Below are positions 12,630 to 24,400 of a stretch of DNA of 64,000 bases, in pieces. A program made the position numbers and the translations under genes. Position 1 is the first letter of the stretch, and each line of letters opens with the position of its first letter. The notes under the pieces were generated by a model that worked only from the letters and a program-made list of their open reading frames with translations, made no database searches and was not told where the DNA came from. This DNA comes from Rallus limicola (taxonomy: Eukaryota; Chordata; Aves; Gruiformes; Rallidae): positions 2,542,001 to 2,606,000 of the forward strand of contig JAKCOZ010000058.1 in NCBI GenBank assembly GCA_022605955.1, written 5' to 3'.

Positions 12630-12810
12630 GCTGGAACAAACTGCACTGGCATAGGATGCCCAGAGAGGTAGTGGAGTCTCCCTGCTTGGAGATACTGAAT
12701 AGCTGCCTGTATGTGGTCCCAGAAAACTGGCTGCAGGTGGCCCTGCTTCGGTTTGGATCAGATGACCTCCAGGACTACTTTGCAACCTCAACCGTGCTGT
12801 GGTTCTGTGA
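12630..12810 (+). mobile_element. CR1 LINE 3' tail, diverged
   Basis: Plus-strand order of CR1 3' UTR landmarks: CACTGGCATAGGATGCCCAG, then TGGAGATACTGAATAG, GGTGGCCCTGCTTCGG, CAGATGACCTCCAGGA and a terminal GGTTCTGTGA. The 5' edge is approximate. It is antisense to TMTC1. Confidence 0.85.
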
Positions 12811-13598
12811 AATGGGAAAGGGTCTGGTGCCTCTTGGATGAATGTCCAGCTGCCACTTCAGCCAGGTCTGGATACTGTGAAGATGCAGAAGTTGACACTT
12901 CAAAGCTGTTCTTGAGTAAATGCAATTGGAAGCACCCAGACTGCTGAAGTGGCAATTGTTAGAGGATGGAAGCTGAGGAAAATCTGAGGGCAAAGACTGA
13001 CGGACGGAGAAGTGGCTGTATTTCCCTCATCCTCTTCAACAACTGTAAATTCTGCAGTCAGCTTACAGGCAAGAGGTCATGCACATACTCCACAACTGAA
13101 GCCAGAAGCCTTTTAAGACAGCAGCCTTTTAAGACAGCAGTAGTTACCACTGTTTTTACTGACCATTAATATAGTGAGAGAGCTGAGCAATACCACAGTA
13201 AAAATATTACAGGTTAACTTTTCAGCTTACTGTCCTTAAGGTAAAGACACTGGACAATTTTAAGTTGATAATGCCACCAAGAAAAAGAGTCTTGGAGGAT
13301 AATCCTCAAGAAACACCAGCTCATCCCTGTATTGAACTGTTTCAAGCACTAAAAAATCTGTGTTTAAAAAAAAAAAAGAAAGAAACGAGACTATTTTGGG
13401 TAGATTTCCTCCTGCCAAGCAATCTGCTCTCAACCAACTATAAAATATCTCATGCTATCACGCCAATACTCAAAGGCAGAGAACATACTGACTAGCAATA
13501 TAATGTTTGAAGTATTGTTAAAGGGAAGAAGCAATTGTGCCTGCTTTTAGAAAATGGGATGGTGGTCTCATAGAAAGGAATTCAATCGCAATATTTAC
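12811..13598. other. Intronic sequence just downstream of TMTC1 exon
   Basis: Contains a short perfect 16-bp tandem duplication at 13108-13139 (unit GCCTTTTAAGACAGCA) and an A-rich stretch near 13364-13384. No coding exon was recognised between these and the splice donor at 13598-13597. Confidence 0.5.
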
Positions 13599-13720
13599 CT
13601 CGGCATGTAAAGGACTCGCTCTGCCACCACAAATCCCACCCTGAAGAAGAGGTTGCTGGCTGGAATGAATGGGAAAACCAGGAACAACAAGCCAACCAAA
13701 ACTTCTTTGTGTTCCAGTTT
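13599..13720 (-). CDS. TMTC1: TMTC1 internal exon (122 bp, downstream of the two)
   Basis: This exon encodes 40 codons plus two bases of TMTC1, a multi-pass ER membrane protein of the TMTC family, which O-mannosylates cadherin-type domains. On the minus strand the acceptor is TTATTGCAG before 13720 and the donor is GTAAAT after 13599. The phase is 0 in and 2 out, matching the phase-0 end of the exon at 30440. The translation starts [10 protein letters not shown], continues with a hydrophobic stretch ending [10 protein letters not shown], then the family-wide signature [10 protein letters not shown] and MP, with a split Ser/Arg codon. The FIPASNLF...[10 protein letters not shown] block is conserved in all TMTC paralogues as I remember them; the leading KLEHKEV favours TMTC1. 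A longer open frame (13518-13751) overlaps in the wrong register and is not coding. Paralogue choice is from memory of the human protein. Confidence 0.94.
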
Positions 13721-15573
13721 CTGCAATAACACAAAATGAAACAAGTATCAACTAAAAAAATCCAACTTAATTCCCCACTGACTTTCCCCTTTCCTTTTGA
13801 GATTCTTATTCATTAAAAAACCCAACTTAGTTTACCACAGGATATATTTTGCATTTTAAATGAATTCTTCCAAGGCACCCTTCTTCCATATTTATATACC
13901 GTTTGTGCCTCTGATGTGCCCAGACAGTGCACAAACATAACCACAAGTATTACTTCCCTTGGTTTCTCTTCCAAGGTCAGCTCTACCTTATGTAGCTCTT
14001 CTGAGATGGCATAAGTAGTACTTAAGATACACCCCACATTGGTAATACTTACGCACAGAATAGTGTGAATGTATACATTAGCATGTCTACCACAGTATGT
14101 AAATACACAAACGCGTATCACATACACACAGACTGCTGCGTTCAATCCTAAATGTTCATAACTGAGAAAAAGCTGTTCAATCAGTCACATTTTGTGTAAA
14201 GAGAACTAACCCCAAATGGCTCATTAATGCAGTCATTTTATCCCTTTCAAGACAGTATCTAAACTTTAAATGGTATTTTCACAGATGAGGTCTCCATACT
14301 CATACAGGGTTGGAAATTTGAGGCATGCTCTATGTTAAAATTAATGTCTTTCACTTGAGCTCAGTTAATTCCCTCCACTTGAGGCCACTTTACTGTTGGC
14401 TTGCTCTGAGGAGAAATTGAATTGCCACATGCAATTCAAAACAACTGTGATCTACACAGCCAGCACAAGCATCTCGGGACACCAAATCTGCAGCTGCCAC
14501 TGTTCCTGTCATGGAGAGACCCAAGCCTCATCTGGCAAGCTGAGTTTCAGATTTAGCTCCCTTCTAAGAGTGTGTGTGAGAACCAGCTCACGCTTTCTGC
14601 ATATGATCTCAAAGAATGACATCAGGCTAAACAAAGTGTGGCATGAGGTCTGTTAAATCACCCAGGCAGACATCTGTGCTTTCCTGTCCTGTGATACTGC
14701 TGCCTCAGTGGCTGCTGCAAACTCCTTCTGCAGTCACTGGGAGAAGCTTTGTTGTGCTTAGAAACTGATGCAACCAGAATGAATTACAGGTTGCAGTGGT
14801 TTCTTGTTGTTGTGGACAATGTAGAGAGCAAAGGGACTTCTCTCTACTGGAGGGATCTAAAGTTAGAAATGTTGAACAAGATTTTTAAGTAGAGGAAGGG
14901 AGCTCTATCAATGACATGGGGTCAAGCAGTACACCCTGTCTTGCTTTTGCATAGCTACAGATTGTGACACCAGTTACCCCTGGTGTAGTCAGCGACTGAA
15001 ATTTGCAAGTCCCAGTACTAAAATAAATTAATCCTCTTCTGTAGGAAAGACATGAACATTTTCTATGGGTACCAAAAGCAAGGACACATTGATGTGGCTT
15101 TAGAAGAGCTGAACCACATGATCGCAAAAAAGTGCACTGATTTCTCCTGGGAAAAGAAACAAAAGGCAGAGAAGAATTATTGTCTCTAGACTTCTTTATC
15201 AGTATCTGCTTTCAGCAGCACCACAGTCACCTGCTTCTATTAACCACTTTTTCAGTGTCTTGGAATCACAGTTATTAGTGCCTTCTTGTAGTCACAACAG
15301 TACCTAAAATATATTATCCCTAGAGCTAAAGCTGACACTAATCCATAAAGCTGACAAGCAGAGGTTCCCGATAATGGTCATTTCTGCTTGTAATTACAAC
15401 AGAAAATTGAACAGAAAAAAAAAAAAGGATTAAAAATTATTTCTTAACTCTGAATGCAAATTACCACTCCAACTTCTCTCACCCAGGTCTGGACATATAC
15501 TCTATTTCTCTCCTGCAATTTGACACTCCCTTCCAAACTTGTAAGGTGTCCACTGCCCCAGGGGTTTAACAAC
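13721..15573. other. Unassigned intronic sequence
   Basis: Unique-looking DNA upstream (in gene sense) of the 13599-13720 exon. It contains the acceptor polypyrimidine region immediately next to 13721 (antisense of CATTTTGTGTTATTGCAG). Nothing else was recognised. Confidence 0.45.
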
Positions 15574-15651
15574 TGTCATGGTTCTGCCCTGGCCGAGAGC
15601 TTAGCACCATGCACCTGCTAGTTCTCTAAAAGGTGGTGTGTGGGGAAATGT

Positions 15652-15683
<32 letters not shown>

Positions 15684-16232
15684 GGTGGTGGTGGTGGTGG
15701 TGTAGGGAAGGGAAGGAAAAAAAAACTCAAAAAAAACCCTAAATCCTCACAGGCTAAGATAAGGACAGTTTACTGGGACAACAGAGAAAGAGAGATATTT
15801 CAATAATTGGACTTTATAGTAAAATATACAAAACTAGCAACACACAATGCAGTTTCTCACCGAACCGCCCAACTCAGGCCGTACCACCCAGAGCTGCCCT
15901 GGAAAACCACATGTCCTGCAGCTGAGAGCAACACCCCCCACCCCCACCCCAGCCCAGCCCACCTTTAGGCTGAGCATGATGTACTTGGCATGGAATACCC
16001 TCTTTGGCCAGTTTGGGTCACCTGTCCTGGCTGTGCCCCCTCCCAGCTTCCTGGGCACACACTCCACACCACCTTCTCATTAGCAGGGAAATATGAACAA
16101 CTGAAAATGCCTTGACTGCTTGGCAGCAACTAAAAACATCCATGTGTTATCAGTACTGCTCCCATCCTAACTCCCAAACACTGCACTGCTGCTAAAAAGA
16201 AAATTAACTCTATCCTAGCTGATACAAGGACA
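15574..16232 (-). mobile_element. Solo ERV LTR, copy 2, with G30 expansion
   Basis: Same family and strand as the LTR at 402-982: the plus-strand edges are TGTCATGGTTCTGCCC at the low end and CTAGCTGATACAAGGACA at the high end. Internal shared blocks are GGACAGTTTACTGG, AATGCAGTTTCTCACC and GGCATGGAATACCCTCTTTG. The flanks ACAAC (15569-15573) and ACAAA (16233-16237) agree in four of five bases, consistent with a slightly decayed 5-bp target duplication. It carries a 30-G run followed by GGT repeats. No viral genes are adjacent. Confidence 0.82.
15653..15702 (+). repeat. G30 homopolymer followed by (GGT)n
   Basis: An uninterrupted run of 30 G at 15653-15682 leads into about seven GGT units ending TGTAGGG. 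It starts 79 nt from the LTR's low edge. The sister LTR at 402-982 has a G7 run 82 nt from its edge, so this is an expansion of an LTR-native G run. True length is uncertain in any assembly. Confidence 0.93.
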
Positions 16233-18138
16233 ACAAAGACCAGGGGCACAAGATGGTGTGTATTGGGCCAAAGGGAGATGCTGCTGATGCATAAAATGTT
16301 CTGTCTCAAGGATGCACTCTTGTTTTCAAAAGAACCAAGTATCAAATATTTCTCCAGTTGCTGTTCATTAAATCAATAATTGAGAAAAGCTCTAGTTAAC
16401 ATTTCTAGGTAGGACAGAGTGTTATTCAATGCTGCAGCACTGCAGATAAGCAAAGGAAAAAGAATGCCAGAGAACAACAAATAAAACCTGTACATCAAAT
16501 GGAAGAAAGGAAAACTTAGGACTTAGCTCAGAGAAAATGGTATTGTGTGCCCTTTCTCCCTCCACAACAAGTCACAGCTCAAGACTGGAGCTGTGGAAGG
16601 CTGCCAGTTCAGTCCCTCTGGCAGGGGCTCAGAGACCCAAGGCCCAGCACTGACAAACGAACCTCACAGAGCAGCAGAGCCCTCAGCAGTGGTATTTATC
16701 TCTGAAACAAGAAACATCTGGCAGCTGGCAGCACCCTTTTTAAAGCATTTGGTTCAGGCATTGGTTTTCGTGAAGAGCTGGTCCTTGAAGGCCAGTCTTT
16801 GGCTGACTTTTTGCTATACAAGGTCCTGTCTGCAAGCAATTCCTAAACCACTGGCTGCCCAAAGCTGGGAATTTATACTGGAGGGAAAGTTACCCTGTTC
16901 ACAGCCAGATCTTACTCCCCAGTTCCCTAAATAGTTTCTACCATCTATAGACACTGAGATAACCTGGCTCTACCCTGTGTTCTCCTGCCCCAGCGTTGCA
17001 TTGTGAGGGCTGGAGGCAAAGCAGAGCTGTCCTGCCTTCACAGCAAAGGCTAACATCTGCTCATCTGGGCAGCTCAGATAAAACAGAAAAAATAAAAAGG
17101 AAAGAAATACAGTCATGATGTGTTGAAATAATTGTGGGTACCACAGGTGATAACCTTAGTCACCTAAAAGCTGACAGCAGGAGTCTCATGACACTGCATT
17201 CTGCTTTACCCTTTCCCTTAACAAAATTTACTTAGATTCATACTTTATCCCCCTTTCCCCTGGGGGGGGCTGACAGACTTATAGATGAGTAGACAGCACA
17301 AAAACATCACGGACTCATACTGTAGCAGCATCTTCCATTCCACACAAGCTATAGGAAGATGCCCTCCATGAGATTTTTAAATAATTTTTAAAGTACACCA
17401 ACTTGTAGCTTCATAGATTTTCCATGTTGGGACCATTTATTTGGTTTAACTACTCCCGTCACATAAACCTCCTTAGGAGATGGCTGAACTAAAGATGTCA
17501 CAATCAGCATCTTGCAGGTACCCAGAGCAGTAGCAAAAGCTTTTAAAGAATAGTCAGCAATTTTATCTTCCCTTTTCCTTACAATAAATAGGCTATGACT
17601 AGAAATTATGGATCACTTCATTCCTTTGACAGACATTTCCTTTCCTCTTAAAGACAGTGCTTTCTTTTGAAAATACAGAACTTACCTTCCTATCTGTCAC
17701 AGGTCACTGGGAAAAAGAAAAAACAAAAGCACCTTGGAATTAATCTTAGAGTGATTCTCTTTGATAAAGACAAGCTGACTTCAAAACAAACTAGCATTCA
17801 TTATAGTAGATAGCTTGGTGGTGGGTTTCAAATCCACATCAACCTCTAATTAAAATTAGGCCTTCATTACATTATAACCAAAAAAAATCCCCAAACCACA
17901 GCAATAAACCAAACCAAAAGCCAATAAATAATTTAACTTGCTGGTTTTCATAAGACTCACCAAAAAAATGAAGAATAGTGCTTCTTTTCCCAAAGACAAG
18001 GCAAAAAATCGTCACGCTATATCAAACCAAATAGTAAAGAATCATTCCAAGGCCAAAAGCCATCAACACATCAATAAATCTCAAAAATTGCTTCCTCAGC
18101 AATTTGGGGGAGAAGGAGGAAAGTCTTGAGTTTACAAC
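16233..18138. other. Unassigned intronic sequence
   Basis: No exon or recognised repeat family. Open frames such as 16545-16934 (plus) show no motif that I recognise. Confidence 0.4.
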
Positions 18139-19293
18139 TGCTTCGTGGTTTTGTGTGCCTGGGTTCTGGTGGAGGAGGGGGCCTACAGAAGGGAGTGCTG
18201 CAAAAAGCAGCTAGAAGCCTTCCCTAGGCCCAACAGAGCAAATGCCAGCCAGATCAAGGCCGGAAACAATGCTGGCCAAGGCTGAGCCCATCAGCACCTC
18301 TGGAGGAGAAATAAGCACAAACTTCTGCTTTTCACCACCAGAGAAGGGAGTGAGAATGTATAAGAAACTGACATCTAGGCCAGTGACGAAGGGGGGGGAT
18401 GAGGCACTGCAGGTGCCAGAGGGAAAGATTCCCCTGCAGCTCATGGAAAAGACTGTGGTGGAGTGGGTGTCCCTCTGGAGCCCATGGAAGATGATGGGGA
18501 GCAGGGACCCCACCTGCAGCCCATGGAGAGGCCCCACGCTGGAGCAGGTGGAGACGTGGAAGATGCTGTGACCTGTGATGGAGCAAGCTCCTGGCAGAAG
18601 ATCTGCAGCCCATAGAGAGAGACAGATACACACCCACACTGGAGCAGGTTTGCTGGGGTGGGGTGGCTTGTGACTCCTTGGGGGAGCTGGCTGGAGCAGT
18701 CTGGGCCTGAGAGACATTTTATGATTCTGTGACTGCACCCCATAGAAGTGAGCCAACACTGAGGCAGCTGGTGAAGAGCTGAAGCCCCATGGTAAAGGAC
18801 TCACGTTGGGGAAATTTGTGGAGGGCTGTCTCCTGTGGGTGGGACCCCATGCTGGAGCAGGGGAAGAGTGTGAGGAATAACACACACAACCCACAGCCCC
18901 CCAGCTATGAAGGAAAACAACTTGTGAGGAATTCACCAAAACCCCTATCCCCATCTCCCCCTGTGATACCTGGGGGAGAAGAAGGGAGAGAAATCATTAA
19001 TAAAGTCCACAAAGAAGGGGGCGGGGAGGAAAGGTGTTGTACTACAACAAGTAGTTGTACTACTTGTTATCCAGTCCCTGTGTGTGTGCAGTCTAACAAG
19101 TTAAGATGGTTTTCTTCCTTTATTCCATGTTGAGTCTGTTTTGCCCATTACACTAATCGCCAAATGATCTCTCCCTGTCCTTATCTCAACTCCTGAGCCT
19201 TTCAATGTATATATTTTCTCCCCTGTCCAGCTGAAAAGGGGAGTGCTAGAGCTTTTGTGGGCATCTGGCCTCCAGCCGGATCAAACCACCACA
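18139..19293 (+). mobile_element. Long ERVL-type solo LTR
   Basis: About 1.15 kb with the order typical of a long avian ERVL-like LTR: a start region GTGTGCCTGGGTTCTGGTGG, AACAGAGCAAATGCCAGCCA, then GCTGGCCAAGGCTGAGCCCA. A stretch of degenerate CTGCAGCCCATGGA / CACGCTGGAGCAGG modules follows (about 18420-18870). An AATAAA signal lies at 18999-19004, and the 3' end reads CTGGCCTCCAGCCGGATCAA then CCACCACA. It is inserted antisense to TMTC1. No gag, pol or env sequence flanks it. The 5' edge is approximate and no clear target duplication was found. The long minus-strand open frame across it (18211-18954) is a chance product of the repeat modules. Family assignment is from memory. Confidence 0.8.
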
Positions 19294-21217
19294 AACCTAA
19301 AGAGGTCTTTCTGTATCACATACAAGACATATTTCTTAGCAATAAGTAAATATTTGCTGACTATTGTAACAATCACAAGCCTTTTACAAGCCAAAGCCCA
19401 CTAAGTACAACCACAGGAGGTGTGCTGATTACTCAGACACTTGTCATGAACTATTGACTTGCAGAAGCTCACTGTAAAGTCTTTATTTTTCCCACTGAGA
19501 AAGCATCCTGAGGTGCCAGATCCATTAAGCCTCACACTGCAATTGCAGGACTTATATTTGCATCCGCTGGCACCTTCAGGGTCTGAGGCACTGGAAAGCA
19601 GAGCTGGGAGGAAGATTGTCCTCATACACAATGTTGTGCCCTCAGGAGGACAGCAGCTGGTCAAACACATCCAAACAAATTATTTTCTGCATTATTGTGG
19701 AACGTTTCTGAAGGTGTTTATATACACTTGCCTGTTAGATGGGAAGGTAGCAATCAAATGGGTTTAATTTCTTCCTCTAACAATTTATTTTGAGAATGAG
19801 GCAAGTGTCACCACCTCTCCACCATTTTAACCAAGAGCTCCATGGAGTAACAGCTTCCTTCCCACCAAAAGCATAAATCACCCGCTGCCAGTGAGCTCTG
19901 GATGGTCCATTGCAGCCAGTTAGATGTTATGCTTGGAATATCTGACCGCAAACACAGAAAAGCGGGCACCCAGGAAAGTTGAGAGTTTCATGGATATAAA
20001 AAAGCATCAGCTGTTATTACACATTTTCAAATGCTTGCAGGCCTAGGAGGTAAGTGCATTATCCATAAAAAGAGACATAGATTCAAAGAAGGTAAATCAC
20101 TGTATGTCTATACAGTAGACCACAGACAGGACTGCATTTCTTCAGTTTATTCCTCACATCCATACACGCAAACCCTTAGTGCAGACTGCACTCAAACTTA
20201 ATGTATTCCTCTTGTACCAGTCACTTGGTAAGTGACAAGCAGCTTGGCAACATGACTCCTCACAAGCCTGCACCAAACCACTGGCAGCATCTCACCTGGC
20301 AAGAGGATCTGCAAACATCTCTCATGCACTTTCTACAGTATTACAAATAGAAGAGATGGTGCAGAAGAATGTCAAATACACTCTGCATTCATGCATAAGG
20401 TGAATAAAAGCAAACTTCAACTAATCAGGAATCAACTGGGTGCTTCACATCAGTATGGTCTCCTTTAGGTCACTGACAAAAATCAGGATGAGACACATAC
20501 ATCTTTATCTTCTGAGCCCAAACAGGAGGACACTGTTTAGCTGTGACTGTTCTGCTCTACTGCCTGTGCTACCACTTCTGAGCAAACAGTGGCAAAATTC
20601 AGGTGTCAGCAGATGGACTGAAAAGCTCAAACATTTGGTAAGAAAAAGGTAACTACCCAGCTTCAAATCTGGCTCAGACACCTGACTTAATCAGCTTGCA
20701 ACTACAAAAAGAGACACAAATTCTGTAATCACTACAATTTATCAGGAGTTTTAGTCTTTCATCTCATTAAAAAAAAAAAACACAACAAAATTCCAGCATC
20801 TTCAGTAGCACCAGCTGCTTGAATACCAGCCTTAGCAACTTGCTGTCTTCCTAAAATAACTGTTTTTCTTGGTGATCATCTAGTTCTGATAAAATCACCC
20901 ACAGTTACTACTGACTAGAACTAGGCAAATTTTATAGATCACAGATAACCCAAAGCCATGGAGATTTCCAACACTATTTTGATCAGTCGCTACTGACTGC
21001 TTATTAACTACCTGACACTTTGATCCTATTTTGAGCATTTGGCAACAACAAAAACTACTTTCCATTTCAATCAGCATCAGCACTTATTCAAGAACTGGCA
21101 TACAGGCAAACATACACCTATTAGAAGCTGGATCAAACCCCTTGAAAGTATCATTGGCTTCCTAACCCAGGTTTATCTGAAGAGAAATCCTTGGCACACA
21201 TCTCAGACCATCCTAAT
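19294..21217. other. Unassigned intronic sequence
   Basis: No recognised exon or repeat. A short A-run lies at about 20769-20780. Confidence 0.4.
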
Positions 21218-21424
21218 GAATTACAGAATTATAGGGGTTGGAAGGGACCTCAAGAGATCATGGGGTCCAACCCCCCTGACAAAGCAGGTTCCCTAGAAGA
21301 GGTCACACGAGTAGGCATCCAGATAGGTCTTGAGTATCTCCAGAGAGGACAACTCCACAACCCAGGGCTCTGTGACCTTCACTGTGAAAAAGTTCTTCTG
21401 CGTATTGGCGTGGAATTTCATATG
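21218..21424 (-). mobile_element. CR1 LINE 3' fragment, older subfamily
   Basis: Antisense CR1 tail (TTACAGAATTATAGGGGTTG, then GAAGGGACCTCAAGAGATCA) followed by GGGGTCCAACCCCCCTGACA and the CR1 3' UTR block ending GTGAAAAAGTTCTTCTGCGT. Similarity fades near 21424. The wording of the tail differs from the younger copies in the window. Confidence 0.87.
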
Positions 21425-24400
21425 AGATAAGCAAGTCTGTACACCACTAGGTAACACTGCACATTTGTCAGAAGTGCCTAAAATCTTTATTTGCATCAGT
21501 GTGAACTGTGGATGCTCAACAGCTCTGGAAATCAACCTTTCAATTATGGAATAAAAGCAGAACCACAAGCCATGTCAGGGCATGGAAGTATATTCTACTT
21601 TTTATTTCAGCATCTTAAAGTAAAATTTTGGTATCTACTACTTTCTTTTTCCCTGTAGACCTCAGCTACCTACCTATTTAGCTGTGTGTTTATGGTCTTT
21701 CTTACCTAGGTTTCTAAAATTCCCTGGTGATATAAACTCATTTTCCCAATCCTTAATTTCTGCAGCCTCTAATTCTGCTTGGCAATTCAGTTTGAGCAGG
21801 AGACAAGAGTGCACACATCTTTGAAAGTGAAGTTGAACATTCAAAAAGGAAATAGGAAAGTCAACAAATTACTCCAGAAATTAGAATAACTTTTGACCTT
21901 GAGTTTGGTTTTCCCTCTTCCCTTTCATTCTGTGACCACAGGGGGAAAAAAAAAAAACAAACCCAAAATGGAAGGAAAAGAAAAAAAGGTAAAAAAACAC
22001 ATATGCACATTGCTTGTAGTACATACAAGCACAATCTTTGGAAAAGCAACTGTGTTCATGGTGAGTTTGCTCTTAAGAGGTAACATAGAACAAGAGGATC
22101 CTAACAAAAATCGCACAATAGTTCAGCACCCTAATGTTTAACTAAGGCCAAGTAACCACAATGAGTGTCATTGTTCCCCCAGTTGTACATTTCTTGGTTC
22201 TCATTCCACCTAGCCTCTCTTACTCAGCCCTGCTATTTTACCACTCCAAAATCTTTCAGCTGCGAGTGGGCCTTGAAATACCAACTCAAATCAAAAGAAG
22301 AAAAATGTAGAGACAAAAAGAGTATCTTTGAAAATAGTAATTCAGTGTTAATATGCTGCAAATGGCAGAACTACCTGCCCTATAAAAAAGACCTACCTAG
22401 CGTGACTAACTCCTGCAGGAGTTAAGAGCCCATCTGGTGAGATGCTGCGTATCTTCATGGTGAGCTAAATCAGAACTCCTTCAGCTATGGTTGTATTTAC
22501 TCAGAGTACTGCACTCCAAACCTGTTAATTCAAACTTCTACCAAGGAAAAAAAAAATAAAATCATCTGATGCAAAGAGGTATTTTGATAGTTCTTGTGTT
22601 TGCTTTTTTAATTCAGAACAGCAATCACATACAGACAGACTGAAGGAGGTTTCTTCTTTAGCACGTCTGTCAGCTGGCACAGCAGGGTATTCGTGTTTCT
22701 TCCAGCCCCACTAAGGACGGGCAGCTGATCTGCTTGCGGCACTTGAGCAGAAATGTGGCCAGCGAGGCACACAGGACACAGTGAGGGACTTCCTCCTTTC
22801 TCCAGCTTTCACTGAACAGTCTTTCTGGCTTATTACTCTCTCCCCACAGCAATCATTAACAACAGAAGCAGCACAGAAAAACCTCTCTGCTAAGGATTAA
22901 GAACATCAGTCCTGACCTCCTCTTTACGTGGAAGGAATTCAAGTGGGCCCTCAGGAAAATGAAGGAGGATTTATTTTAAATGGACCTTTTATGAAAATGA
23001 CTGTGGTTTCCAGCTTGTCAGATAGACTTTGTTGATAAATAGCCTTATTCACCTTGCATGCCTTTAAAGGAGTTATTTTTCTGGAAGTGTTGTGGCATAT
23101 CAATTTTGCTAGGCATGCTTTCTAACTCTGTTGAAACTACTGGAGAATTTTGTAACAAGCAATTGTTCCTGAGAAAGGTCAATAAGCTGTGATTTAATAA
23201 TGAAATGCCAAAGCTGGGAAACGAGGCAAAGGTCTCAGGAGCACAAGGCAAAGTAAATAGCATGACAGAGAGCACGTAATGAGTGCTAGCAAAAACAACA
23301 GAAACATGCACACAAAGAGAAGATGCAAATGCATTCCTCTCCTTGATGGCATTAAATGCTGTCAACTAAGAAATACAGTCTGCGAGTAACTGAGGAATAT
23401 GTTTAAATGATATTCATACATACAAACCACTGGATAAATGGTGATGTGATGCCAATTAATCCACGAATTAAAGCCATAATAATTTGGTATAAAATGCCTT
23501 GTCTTGTCTAAGAAGCAGTATACAAAGAAATGAAGACACAGCAGTACCTTAAAATTATTCCATGAGTAAAAAACAACCAACTGTAGCATATGAAAGAACA
23601 GGATAATAACATAGACCTCAGTTGCATGTAATGAACATAACCTGAAAATCATCACATTTCCTGTACCATATGTAGCAGTGTCACACAGAGCAGCAAAGCA
23701 TGTTCTTTAAAAAGACAGATCCTAGAGGATACTAAGAGATTTTATTTTTTTAATTTATGTGAAACATAAGTAGCATTCCTTCTTCAGACATAAGCAAGCT
23801 GCTGCACATCATTATGTTGAACAAGTAGGAGGTGCTGTGAGCCACCATAAGGTACAGCCACAGCATTGGGCATAAGTATGAATGCAAGATGAGGGACAAG
23901 CTGTATGAGGTGCAATAATTCCCCCAGACTGGTCCCATACAGAAACTACTGTTTCAAATCAGTTTTCCAAATCAGCTCTGAATTACCCCATTGCACACAC
24001 ATGAGCTTTCCCACTATCAACCCTCCACCTATCAGGTACTACACAGAAAGTGGAATCCTATCCATCACGTGCTCTGTATGTACAGTGACAGCCACAACTA
24101 TAGGACAATCTGCATTCTAATCACACTGCTAATTAAGCAGCGACCTAAAAATGCCATGCAGAGTGGTTCTTCAAATTTCCAAAGGGTTTTCCTTTCCTGC
24201 TCATTGAATTATTATGACATGTCAAAGAAATAACTGTCGTCCTGACAATACACCAAGAACTGTTGTCCCCTCTCTACTTCACCAGGTGCTTGCCATTTCT
24301 TCCAGCATAGAAAGGCAGCACTATGGGCCCTTGGGTACGTTAGTAGCCATTTGAGGCGTAAAATGGATTATTTCTTTGGCCTCATAACTGGAATGCTTGG

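Larger units (their letters stand above)
1..13598 (-). other. TMTC1: TMTC1 intron following the 13599-13720 exon (partial)
   Basis: This is the part of the intron downstream of the TMTC1 exon at 13599-13720, beginning with the donor GTAAAT just below 13599. I looked for the expected next coding segment (end of the membrane region and the first TPR repeats) on the minus strand down to position 1 and recognised none, so the acceptor probably lies beyond the window. The stretch holds an LTR, three CR1 fragments, a pentanucleotide microsatellite and two small duplications, listed separately. The intron identity rests on the exon; the lower boundary is unknown. Confidence 0.8.

Noticed and set aside
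12155..12652. 165-codon minus-strand frame with hydrophobic stretches, considered as the next TMTC1 membrane exon
   Set aside because: It does not match the expected sequence after MPS (the GYCILF-type segment), and AT-rich DNA often gives hydrophobic chance frames.
18211..18954. 247-codon minus-strand open frame
   Set aside because: It lies entirely inside the plus-strand LTR, antisense to it, and has no recognisable domain. It is best explained by GC-rich repeated modules.
15574..19293. The two LTRs considered as the ends of one provirus
   Set aside because: They are of different families and opposite orientation, and no gag, pol or env-like frame lies between them.
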